Below are positions 13,174 through 20,343 of a stretch of 21,997 nucleotides of DNA, piece by piece. Position 1 is the stretch's first letter, and each line of letters begins with the position of its first letter. The position numbers and the translations under genes are program-made. The stretch lies in assembly GCA_035495555.1 (NCBI GenBank), contig DATJFQ010000117.1:1-21997 (forward strand), read 5' to 3'. This DNA is from DATJFQ01 sp035495555. GTDB taxonomy: Bacteria; Acidobacteriota; Vicinamibacteria; Vicinamibacterales; 2-12-FULL-66-21. A model generated the notes under the pieces. That model made no database searches, was not told the origin of the DNA, and was given only the letters and a program-made list of their open reading frames with translations.

Positions 13174-14040
13174 CTACGGCCAGACGCGTTCGGCGTTCGA
13201 CGCGAGAATTTTCGTCTTCGTGCCCTCGGAGAGCGGCAGCGCGAGAAAGGCGTCCACGTTCGCCCGCATCGACTTGACGCCGGGACTCGGCCAGTCAGTG
13301 CCCCAGATCGTCTTGTCCGCGAGTTCTTCCAGGCGCGGGAAATAGTCGAGCAGCTTCGCCGGCGGGATTCCCGACACCTCGAGGAACACATTGGGATGCC
13401 GCCGGACGACGAAGAAGGCGTGGTCCATCCAGAGGGGGCGGCCCCCGTGCGCAAGCAGGATCCGCAGCTTCGGAAAATCGATTGCGACGTCGTCCACGTC
13501 CATCGGATCGCCGAACCGGCTGCGCGCGCCGGGGAACACCGACGTGCCCGTGTGGATCGTCACCGGAATCCCGCATTCCTGTGCGACGCGATACAGGTCG
13601 GCCAGCGCCGGGAGGCCGTCCTGGTACGCGTTCGCGCGAAACAACTGGTGCGGCGGATGGACCTTCAGCGCGCGCACTCCGCTGTCGATCACGCGCCGGG
13701 TATCGCCGGCGACATCGCTGCTGAACCGCGGGTGCACCGAGCCGAACGCGAGCAGCCGCGACGGGTCGGCAGACGCGTAGCCGACCATCCAGGGATTCGC
13801 CTCCGTAGTGAATCCCATCAAGTCGGGACTGACGTAGTTGATCAGGCCGACACGGTCGATCCCGTCCGCGTCCATTCGCGCCAGCAGCTTCGCCGGATCG
13901 GCGGCAAAGCCTTCGAGCTCGCTGCGATTGGGCTTGCCCTTCCAGAAGGTCGCCGCGATCGCCGGCGGCATCATGTGGAACGGCTGGATGTGGATGTGAG
14001 CGTCCGTGACGCGCACGCTCACAGGTGCTCGGCCCGTCAC
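13174..14040 (-). CDS. Amidohydrolase family 2 (ACMSD-like metal-dependent hydrolase/decarboxylase), 288 aa
   Basis: A TIM-barrel metalloenzyme of the COG2159/ACMSD superfamily, which includes aminocarboxymuconate-semialdehyde decarboxylase and resorcylate decarboxylases as well as hydrolases. Metal ligands are visible: D13-A-H15-I-H17, H163 in TIHTGTS, H198 in LLAHGG, and D249 in IWGTDWPSPG. At 288 residues it is on the short side for ACMSD. It starts at GTG 14040, overlapping the aldehyde dehydrogenase stop by 4 nt (GTGA), so the two genes are translationally coupled. That coupling suggests a shared pathway. A decarboxylase or lactone/ring hydrolase step on an aromatic or muconate-like CoA intermediate is possible; the exact role is unknown. 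Confidence 0.85.
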   Translation of the reverse strand: MTGRAPVSVRVTDAHIHIQPFHMMPPAIAATFWKGKPNRSELEGFAADPAKLLARMDADGIDRVGLINYVSPDLMGFTTEANPWMVGYASADPSRLLAFGSVHPRFSSDVAGDTRRVIDSGVRALKVHPPHQLFRANAYQDGLPALADLYRVAQECGIPVTIHTGTSVFPGARSRFGDPMDVDDVAIDFPKLRILLAHGGRPLWMDHAFFVVRRHPNVFLEVSGIPPAKLLDYFPRLEELADKTIWGTDWPSPGVKSMRANVDAFLALPLSEGTKTKILASNAERVWP

Positions 14041-15479
14041 ACGTTCAAGTCCACCCAGACGGCTTTCGTCTGCGTGTAGTGCTCGAGCGCGTGCGCGCCC
14101 ATCTCGCGGCCGAATCCGCTGGCTTTGTAGCCTCCGAACGGCACGGCCGTGTCGTAGACATTGTACGTATTGACCCAGACCGTGCCGGCCTGCAGCCGGC
14201 GCGCGACGTAGTGCGCCTTTTTGATGTCGCGGGTCCAGACCGCCGCCGCGAGGCCATACGGTGTGTCGTTCGCGCGCGCGATCGCCTCGTCCACATCGGC
14301 AAATTCGATCGTGGCCAGCACCGGACCGAAGATCTCCTCACGCGCGATCGTCATCTCCGGCGTGACGTTGTCGAAAACGGTGGGCGCGAAGAAGTAGCCC
14401 TTGCCGGTGCCAATGTCGATCCGCTCACCGCCCGCAACGAGTGCGGCGCCTTCCTTCTTCGCGAGATCCACGTACCGGCTCACGGTGTCGAGCTGGCGCT
14501 TCGACACGAGCGAACCGTATCTGGTTTTCGGATCCAGCGGGTCGCCGGCAACCATCTTCTTCGTCCGCGCGGCGAGCTTCTCGACGAAGGCATCCTTGAT
14601 CTCGCGCGCCACGAGGAGACGCGACCCGGCGGCGCAGACCTCACCCTTGCCGTAGAAGATGCCCGTCGTCGCGCCGCGCAGCGCGGCGTCGAGGTCGGCA
14701 TCCGGCAGCACGATGTTCGGCGACTTCCCTCCGAGCTCGAGCGTGATCCGCTTCAGCGTGTCCGCCGCGGAGCGCATGATCGCCTTACCGGTCGCGGTGC
14801 CGCCGGTGAACGCAATCTTGTCGATGCCGGGATGCGCGACCAGCGCCTGCCCCACAGCGGCCCCGGGCGCCGTCAGCACGTTGAGCACACCAGGAGGGAG
14901 TCCCGCCTCGGCGGCAATCTCACTGAGTGCAAGCGCCGTCAGCGGCGTTTCGGCCGCCGGTTTCAGGATGACGGTATTCCCCGTCGCGAGTGCCGGCCCG
15001 ACTTTCCAGCTTGCGAGCAGCAGCGGAAAGTTCCAGGGCACGATCGCCGCGACGACCCCGACGGGCTCGCGCAGCGTGTAGGTGAGATAGTTTCCTTTGA
15101 CGGGGATCGTTTCTCCCGTGACCTTGTCCGCCCAGCCGGCGTAGTACTCGAGGCATTCGGCCGCGGACGGAATCTCGATCTGGCGGGATTCGAAGATCGG
15201 CTTGCCGTTGTGCAGCGTCTCGAGCCGCGCGATCTCATCCGCCCGTTCCATCAACCGCGTGGCCATCCGGCTCACCAGGCGTCCGCGTTCGCGCGCGGAC
15301 ATCTTGCCCCAGGGCCCGCTCAGCGCCGCGCGGGCAGCCTCGACCGCAGCGTCCACGTCGGCCTGGCCCGCTGCCGCGACCGACGCGATCACGTCCTCGG
15401 TCGCGGGATTCACCACGTCCATCGTCTGGCCGGTGGCCGCGTCGCGCCACTCGTTGTTGATGAACAGCTTCGTCTGCAC
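14037..15479 (-). CDS. NAD(P)-dependent aldehyde dehydrogenase, 480 aa
   Basis: A cytosolic ALDH-superfamily enzyme oxidising an aldehyde to an acid. Catalytic residues are intact: N150 in VPWNFPLL, K173 in LKPAAETP, E248 in LELGGKSPN and C282 in GEVCAAGSRL, with EIFGPV and PFGGYKASGFGREMG later. The type is that of betaine-, phenylacetaldehyde- or 2-aminomuconate-semialdehyde-like dehydrogenases. In the box pathway BoxC releases 3,4-dehydroadipyl-CoA semialdehyde, which BoxD oxidises; this enzyme is the only candidate here for that step. Paired with the ACMSD-like gene it could alternatively act on a muconate semialdehyde. The start is GTG at 15479, directly after the hydratase stop (TAG-GTG), and its end overlaps the amidohydrolase. 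Confidence 0.95.
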   Translation of the reverse strand: MQTKLFINNEWRDAATGQTMDVVNPATEDVIASVAAAGQADVDAAVEAARAALSGPWGKMSARERGRLVSRMATRLMERADEIARLETLHNGKPIFESRQIEIPSAAECLEYYAGWADKVTGETIPVKGNYLTYTLREPVGVVAAIVPWNFPLLLASWKVGPALATGNTVILKPAAETPLTALALSEIAAEAGLPPGVLNVLTAPGAAVGQALVAHPGIDKIAFTGGTATGKAIMRSAADTLKRITLELGGKSPNIVLPDADLDAALRGATTGIFYGKGEVCAAGSRLLVAREIKDAFVEKLAARTKKMVAGDPLDPKTRYGSLVSKRQLDTVSRYVDLAKKEGAALVAGGERIDIGTGKGYFFAPTVFDNVTPEMTIAREEIFGPVLATIEFADVDEAIARANDTPYGLAAAVWTRDIKKAHYVARRLQAGTVWVNTYNVYDTAVPFGGYKASGFGREMGAHALEHYTQTKAVWVDLNV

Positions 15480-16277
15480 CTATCGCCCCTTGAAGGCTGG
15501 CTTGCGTTTCTCGAGATTCGCGGCGATCCCTTCCCGGGCATCGTCGCTCTGGAAGAGCAACTGCTGCAACTCGCGTTCGAGGGAGAGCCCCTCGGCGAAG
15601 CCGGCCTCGAGGCCGGACTGCACGGCGCGTTTCATGCGGCCGACGGCGCGGCTGGCCTTGTTCGGCGGCGTGAACTGCCGGGCATAGTCCTGCACCGCCT
15701 CACGGAACGATCGGCCGTTGAGCGCTGCATCTGCCCAGACCTCGTTCACCAGGCCGGCCGCGTGCGCGTCTGCCATGGAGAGAAGACGGCCGGTCGCCAT
15801 CAACTCAATCGCGCGGGATTTCCCCACCAGCCGTGCGAGCCGCTGCGTCCCGCCGGTGCCGGGCAGCACGCCGAGCGCCACTTCGGGCAGTCCGATCTTG
15901 CCGGCGTTCGCGCGCGCAATCCTGATATCTGCCGCGAGCGCGACCTCGAGACCTCCGCCCACGGTGTGGCCGTTGAGTGCCGCGACCACGAGCTTCGGCG
16001 TTTGCTCGAGACGGTTCAGCGTCTCGTTCGCGTGCAGACAGAAATAGTATTTGAACTCGGGATCGGCCGTCTGCAGCATGCCGATGTTCGCGCCGGCGCA
16101 GAAGAACTTTTCCCCCGCCCCCGTGATCACGATCACATGGACGTTCGGGTCCATGCGCGCCGCGAGCACCGCCTCGTCGATCTCGCGCATCATCTCGTAC
16201 GAGTAGGTGTTCGCGGGCGGATCGTTCAGCTCGATCGTGCAGATGCCGCCGGCGACCGTCGTCAGAATTTTCTGCAC
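15480..16277 (-). CDS. Enoyl-CoA hydratase (crotonase family), box cluster, 265 aa
   Basis: A second crotonase-family enzyme, adjacent to boxB. The oxyanion segments FFCAGANI (58-65) and TVGGGLEVALAAD (105-117) are present, with both catalytic acids E111 (GGGLE) and E132 (LPEVALGVLPGTGGTQRL). The C-terminus EGIAANLEKRKPAFKGR is like the paralogue at 10076. The stretch FCAGANI followed by M-L also matches the N-terminal half of BoxC, so the families are related. It likely hydrates a ring-opened dehydroadipyl-CoA intermediate. The start is GTG at 16277 with AAAGGA seven to eight bases upstream. It is followed with no gap by the aldehyde dehydrogenase and lies 45 nt behind boxB. Confidence 0.93.
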   Translation of the reverse strand: MQKILTTVAGGICTIELNDPPANTYSYEMMREIDEAVLAARMDPNVHVIVITGAGEKFFCAGANIGMLQTADPEFKYYFCLHANETLNRLEQTPKLVVAALNGHTVGGGLEVALAADIRIARANAGKIGLPEVALGVLPGTGGTQRLARLVGKSRAIELMATGRLLSMADAHAAGLVNEVWADAALNGRSFREAVQDYARQFTPPNKASRAVGRMKRAVQSGLEAGFAEGLSLERELQQLLFQSDDAREGIAANLEKRKPAFKGR

Positions 16278-16322
16278 TGCCGATCCTTTTACCTGATCGC
16301 CGCGCCTGAAGTCTGCAATGCG

Positions 16323-17741
16323 TCACGCCTCCGTTCGGACGTATTCGAAGTTCACCGGGAGGCCTTTGATGCCCCGCTGCGGCGGAGCGATGTAGTTGGC
16401 GAACTTCCCCGGCTGGTAGACAGGCGCCGCCTGGATGCTCAACAGGTACTCCCGGTCCGCCGCGGATGGCAGCCATTCGGGCCGGCGCCGTTCCCACTCG
16501 TGATCGGAGAGCGCGACGCCGTGCGGATCGAAGTGCGCAGCCGCGAACATGCCGATGCCGCGGTTGAACTTGCGATCCGGCAGCCGCAGGCGATCGGAAA
16601 TCCCATGCCGCTCGAGGATCTTGTTCCACCGCGTGACGCCATGCTGGCAGTCACCGACGTACCAATCGCGCAGCACTTCGTTCATCGCGGTGCGCATCGG
16701 AATGTGGCGCCGCTCCAGCCGGCCTTCGGCAAGCATCTCGAGGTCGTACAACGCCTCGGTGACCGAGTGGTCGTCCCACTTGTCTTCGTACGCCCGACCT
16801 TTGAGGCCGTTGGCAAAATACGCCGCAGCGTTGGTCGACACCTCGTTGCCGTGCAGGTCGAGACTCAGGCTGAACCACAGGTTGATGAACTTCTGGATCG
16901 TCGGAAGGTCGATCCCGCCGAGCTTCCGGACGTCCTCCGAAAAACCTGACTCCTTCATCAACTGGCAGGTTCGATCGAGAATCCGCGCCACTCCCGTTTC
17001 CCCGACGAACATGTGGTGCGCTTCTTCGGTGAGCATGAAGCGCGTCGTTCTCGACAACGGATCCAGGGAACTCTCGGAGAGCGACAGCAGCTGCGACTTG
17101 CCGTCGCGATCCGTGAACATTGTGAACATGAAGAAATCGAGCCAGTTGTCGATGGGCTCGTTGAAGGCGTCGAGGATGCGCGGCTTGTCGCGGTTTCCGC
17201 TCTGGCGTTCCAGCAGTTCCTCCGCCTCGTCGCGGCCATCGCGGCCGAAGTACGAGTGGAGCAGGTACACCATCGCCCAGAGGTGCCGTCCCTCTTCGAC
17301 GTTCACCTGGAACAGGTTGCGTAAGTCGTACAGTGACGGGCATCGCTGACCCAGCCATCGCTGCTGCTCGACGCTCGCGGGCTCCGTGTCCCCCTGGGTG
17401 ACGACCAGGCGGCGCAACTGGTTGCGGAATTCGCCGGGAACCTCCTGCCACACCGGCTGACCGAAGAAGTCACCGAACCCGATGCGGCGATCGTGCACCG
17501 GATCGGCCAGGAAAATTCCCCACCGATACTCGGGAAGCTTCACGTATTCGAAGTGCGCCCATCCCGACGGGTCGACGCTGACGGCGGTGCGCACGTACAC
17601 CTGGTGATAATCCTGGAACCCCTGAGGCCCCATGTCGCGCCACCACTGGATGTATTTCGGCTGCCAGTGCTCGAGCGCGCGCTGCAGGCGCTTGTTGCTC
17701 GAGAGTCCGACGTTGTTGGGAATGCGTTCGGCTGAGATCAT
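16323..17741 (-). CDS. boxB: Benzoyl-CoA 2,3-epoxidase catalytic subunit BoxB, 472 aa
   Basis: The di-iron oxygenase of aerobic benzoyl-CoA degradation, which forms 2,3-epoxybenzoyl-CoA from benzoyl-CoA and O2 with electrons from the reductase BoxA. It is recognised by long family-specific stretches: IPNNVGLSSN near the start, SLYDLRNLFQVNVEEGRHLW and TRFMLTEEAHHMFVGE. Candidate iron ligands fall at E120, E150, H153, D211, E240 and H243; as I recall, these are the same positions as in the Azoarcus evansii enzyme. The length equals the family norm. The start is ATG 17741 with weak GGGTGA upstream. It follows boxC by 39 nt; two GGGGCCC words in that gap could form a hairpin. The partner boxA is missing from the window. 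Confidence 0.97.
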   Translation of the reverse strand: MISAERIPNNVGLSSNKRLQRALEHWQPKYIQWWRDMGPQGFQDYHQVYVRTAVSVDPSGWAHFEYVKLPEYRWGIFLADPVHDRRIGFGDFFGQPVWQEVPGEFRNQLRRLVVTQGDTEPASVEQQRWLGQRCPSLYDLRNLFQVNVEEGRHLWAMVYLLHSYFGRDGRDEAEELLERQSGNRDKPRILDAFNEPIDNWLDFFMFTMFTDRDGKSQLLSLSESSLDPLSRTTRFMLTEEAHHMFVGETGVARILDRTCQLMKESGFSEDVRKLGGIDLPTIQKFINLWFSLSLDLHGNEVSTNAAAYFANGLKGRAYEDKWDDHSVTEALYDLEMLAEGRLERRHIPMRTAMNEVLRDWYVGDCQHGVTRWNKILERHGISDRLRLPDRKFNRGIGMFAAAHFDPHGVALSDHEWERRRPEWLPSAADREYLLSIQAAPVYQPGKFANYIAPPQRGIKGLPVNFEYVRTEA

Positions 17742-17764
17742 GAAGTCACCCGTGTGCGCAACGT

Positions 17765-17778
17765 GGGGCCCGGGGCCC
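17765..17778. other. GGGGCCC doublet in the boxC-boxB gap
   Basis: GGGGCCC occurs twice in tandem right after the boxC stop codon. The word is nearly self-complementary, so it can form a compact stem in the boxCB transcript and might influence relative expression. Observation only. Confidence 0.3.
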
Positions 17779-17780
17779 GG

Positions 17781-19451
17781 CTACGTCCGATTGAAGTCGA
17801 ACTCGGGGCGCGACTGCGATCCGTAGGTCGTCAGCGCGCCTTTTTCCCCGACCGCGTTGGGGCGGACGAAAATCCAGTTCTGCCACGCGGTCAGGCGTCC
17901 GAAGATTTTGGTTTCCATTGTCTCGGGTCCGGCAAACCGAAGATTCGCTTCCATCCCGGTCAATGCGTCTGGTGACAGCGCCGCGCGGCCTTCGATCGCG
18001 AGCCGGACTTCGTCGTCCCAGTCGAGTTCATCGGGGGCAAACGAGACGAGACCCGCCTCGACCGCCTCCTCCGGATTGAACGTTCGCGATGCCTCGCCGG
18101 CCGCCAGCAGCTCTCGCACGTGTTCCGGACGCCCGAGAAACCGGGTTTCGAGACGCGTGATGCCGTTGCTCATTTTCAACGGGCCGAAGTTCATTCGAGA
18201 GAGTGCGATCGAGTTCTCCGCGTCGGGGTCGTCGAGCATGTAGGACCGATCGGCGGCGAGCGCAAGCTCGAAGAGCGTCCCCGCGAAACAGCTCCCAGGC
18301 TCGATCAGCGCGAAGAAGCTGCGGGACGTCACATCCATCCGTTTCAACGTCCGCTTGACCAGGTTCACGATTTCGCGGACGAGCCAGTGCTGCTGATTCG
18401 CGAGAAGGACCTCGTCCATGTTCAGCAGCTGTTGCTGATCACCCGAAGTCTTGACGACAACAGTCCCGATGAGGGGCTCGTTGAGGCGAAGCCGGAGGAG
18501 TGCATCGTCCAGCTCACGGAAGGTACGCAAAGGCCAGTAGGCGTCACCGGCGGCGACGATCGCGTCGGTATCCGCCGGCTGCTCACCGTCCGGGGCGTTC
18601 ACCGTGAGTGTCGCCAGACGCTTGTCGCGATCGAGCTCGATCGCGACGTACCGGTACTCGATGCGCGACTCCGAAATCTTCGGGTCGAGTGGACGCAGCG
18701 TGATGCCCGTGACCCCGGCGGGCCTGTCCGACCGCGATGCGAGTTCCGCCGCGCGTGCGGCCACCCGCTCCTTGAACTGGCTCGTCGGATACACCTTGTC
18801 GACAAGTCCCCACTCGACGGCGCGGCGCCCCTTCACGCCTTCGGCAACGGTCCCGAAGACGTCTGCAAGATCCCGTCGTACTTTGCGCTTGTCGACGACA
18901 CGCGTGAGGCCGCCCGTGCCGGGCAGCACGCCAAGGAGCGGGGTTTCTGGCAGGCTCACGGCGGAATTCCCATCGTCCACCAGAAAAATCTCGTCGCACG
19001 CCAGCGCGAGTTCGTACCCGCCGCCGGCGCAGATGCCGTTCAGCGCCGCCAGGAACTTGATCCCGGAGTTCTCGCTCGCGTCCTCGATTGCGAGGCGCGT
19101 CTCATTGGTGAACTTGCAGAAGTTCACCTTCCAGGCGTGCGTGGAGCCGCGCAGCATGAAGATGTTCGCACCGGCGCAGAAGATCCGTTCTTTCATGCTC
19201 GTGATCACGACCGTGCGGACTTCTGGGAGCTCGAAGCGGAGGCGCTGGATCGCGTCTGCCAGCTCGATGTCGACGCCAAGGTCGTACGAGTTCAACTTCA
19301 GCTTGTAGTCGGGAGAGAGGCCGGCATCCTCCTGCACGTCCATCGAGAGCGTCGCGATCGGACCATCGAACGTGAGCTTCCAGTGTTTGTAGCGTGCCGG
19401 GTCCGTTTCGAACCGAACCGCTGGCGTCTTGGCGTCTGTGGCGGTGGCCAT
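17781..19451 (-). CDS. boxC: 2,3-epoxybenzoyl-CoA dihydrolase (ring-opening) BoxC, 556 aa
   Basis: The ring-cleaving enzyme of the box pathway. It hydrolyses 2,3-epoxybenzoyl-CoA to 3,4-dehydroadipyl-CoA semialdehyde and formate without oxygen. It is a double-length crotonase-superfamily protein: the first crotonase-like half spans about residues 28-260 (IFCAGANIFML, CAGGGYELALACDE, LGVLPGTGGLTRVVDKRKVRRD), the second about 290-540. The C-terminal WQNWIFVRPNAVGEKGALT and the YGSQSRPEFD tail are characteristic. The length matches known BoxC. The ATG at 19451 has no ribosome binding site. TTGACA and TACGCT lie upstream with 18-nt spacing, so the transcript may start at the ATG. It is the first gene of the operon, divergent from the boxR-type regulator. 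Confidence 0.97.
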   Translation of the reverse strand: MATATDAKTPAVRFETDPARYKHWKLTFDGPIATLSMDVQEDAGLSPDYKLKLNSYDLGVDIELADAIQRLRFELPEVRTVVITSMKERIFCAGANIFMLRGSTHAWKVNFCKFTNETRLAIEDASENSGIKFLAALNGICAGGGYELALACDEIFLVDDGNSAVSLPETPLLGVLPGTGGLTRVVDKRKVRRDLADVFGTVAEGVKGRRAVEWGLVDKVYPTSQFKERVAARAAELASRSDRPAGVTGITLRPLDPKISESRIEYRYVAIELDRDKRLATLTVNAPDGEQPADTDAIVAAGDAYWPLRTFRELDDALLRLRLNEPLIGTVVVKTSGDQQQLLNMDEVLLANQQHWLVREIVNLVKRTLKRMDVTSRSFFALIEPGSCFAGTLFELALAADRSYMLDDPDAENSIALSRMNFGPLKMSNGITRLETRFLGRPEHVRELLAAGEASRTFNPEEAVEAGLVSFAPDELDWDDEVRLAIEGRAALSPDALTGMEANLRFAGPETMETKIFGRLTAWQNWIFVRPNAVGEKGALTTYGSQSRPEFDFNRT

Positions 19452-19458
19452 TCCGCCA

Positions 19459-19488
19459 AGCGTACCGGCGCCGGCGGCATACTGTCAA
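19459..19488 (-). promoter_or_regulatory. Putative boxC operon promoter
   Basis: On the minus strand a perfect TTGACA (19488-19483) is followed after 18 nt by TACGCT (19464-19459), which ends 7 nt before the boxC ATG. Transcription would begin at or next to the start codon. The -35 lies inside the inverted repeat described in the next entry. Confidence 0.5.
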
Positions 19489-19500
19489 GGCAGTATACTG
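19479..19500. promoter_or_regulatory. Candidate BoxR operator
   Basis: ATACTG (19479-19484), 6 nt, CAGTAT (19491-19496) form a perfect inverted repeat. CAGTATACTG at 19491-19500 is itself a 10-bp palindrome, adding a third half-site in register 16 nt from the first. The spacer holds the boxC -35 box, so binding would block transcription, as expected for a BoxR/BzdR-type repressor released by benzoyl-CoA. TATACT inside it is also a possible -10 for boxR. Confidence 0.55.
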
Positions 19501-19556
19501 CTCCGTAACGGCCTCTCGTGCGATATATTGCACCACACGCAGAGCCGTCAGCATCC

Positions 19557-20288
19557 ATGGAGGACATCCTTCACATCCTCGGCGCTCGCGTCCGGCAGCT
19601 CCGCGCGGCGAAGCACTGGACGATTCGCGAACTGGCGGAGCGATCCGGCGTGTCGGTGCGTTTTCTCGTGCAGCTCGAGGGCGGCCGCGCGAACATCTCG
19701 GTCAAGCGTCTCGCCGATCTCGCGCGCGCACTCGAAACGCAGGCGTCGATGCTCGTCAGCGAACAGCAAGGCGAGAGTCCGATAACGGTTGCGCTGCTGG
19801 GACTCCGCGGCGCCGGCAAGACGACGATCGGAAAGAAGCTCGCGCGCAGGCTCCGCGCGCGGTTCGTCGAACTCGATCGGCGTATCGAGCAGACAGCGGA
19901 AATGTCGCTCGGGGAACTTTTCTCGTTATACGGGGAGGACTACTACCGCCGGCTCGAACGGGACATGCTCGCCAGCGTACTGGCAGAACAGCGGCCGACC
20001 GTTTTGGCAACGGGTGGCGGGATCGTCGCGTCGCGCGACACGTATGCCCTGCTCAAACACGCGGCGATTACGGTCTGGCTGCGGGCGACACCTGAAGATC
20101 ACTGGAACCGCGTCGTCGCGCAGGGCGACAAGCGGCCGATGGCCGACCATCCGCAGGCCATGGCGGATCTGCGCGCGCTGCTGGAGGCTCGACGACCGCT
20201 CTACGCCACGGCGGACTACACGATCGACACGAGCGGCCGCCCGATTGTCGACGTCGTGGATGAGGTCCGCAGCCTCGTTCACACCTGA
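19557..20288 (+). CDS. boxR: BoxR/BzdR-type repressor: XRE HTH plus shikimate-kinase-like domain, 243 aa
   Basis: The probable transcriptional regulator of the box operon. Residues 8-65 are an XRE/Cro helix-turn-helix (VRQLRAAKHWTIRELAERSG, then FLVQLEGGRANIS). From about residue 76 a shikimate-kinase-like domain follows: P-loop GLRGAGKTTIGKKLA, FVELDRRIEQ, GEDYYRRLERDML and LATGGGIV. In known BzdR/BoxR this domain binds benzoyl-CoA as inducer rather than phosphorylating shikimate. At 243 residues it is shorter than BzdR (about 298), lacking the N-terminal extension and most of the linker. The ATG at 19557 is chosen because homology begins there. It is divergent from boxC with 105 nt between; the operator in that gap is its likely target, including autoregulation. 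Confidence 0.95.
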   Translation: MEDILHILGARVRQLRAAKHWTIRELAERSGVSVRFLVQLEGGRANISVKRLADLARALETQASMLVSEQQGESPITVALLGLRGAGKTTIGKKLARRLRARFVELDRRIEQTAEMSLGELFSLYGEDYYRRLERDMLASVLAEQRPTVLATGGGIVASRDTYALLKHAAITVWLRATPEDHWNRVVAQGDKRPMADHPQAMADLRALLEARRPLYATADYTIDTSGRPIVDVVDEVRSLVHT

Positions 20289-20301
20289 GCGATCCCTCTG
20301 T

Positions 20302-20317
20302 CGGAACCGACCTTGCA
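20302..20317 (+). promoter_or_regulatory. Candidate sigma-54 promoter for the BON lipoprotein gene
   Basis: GG at 20303-20304 and GC at 20315-20316 are exactly 10 nt apart, with AC in the -24 part and TTGCA in the -12 part. The distance from the -12 GC to the ATG (28 nt) is nearly the same as for the cupredoxin lipoprotein gene at 8330 (29 nt). No clear activator palindrome is seen upstream, where the boxR gene ends. Confidence 0.4.
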
Positions 20318-20343
20318 CTTCTCCCTGCCGACAGGAGGAACTG

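Noticed and set aside
14025..16949. 974-codon open frame on the plus strand
   Set aside because: It is antisense to aldehyde dehydrogenase, hydratase and boxB, which have full catalytic motifs. The product is Arg/His-rich low-complexity sequence, typical of shadow frames in GC-rich DNA.
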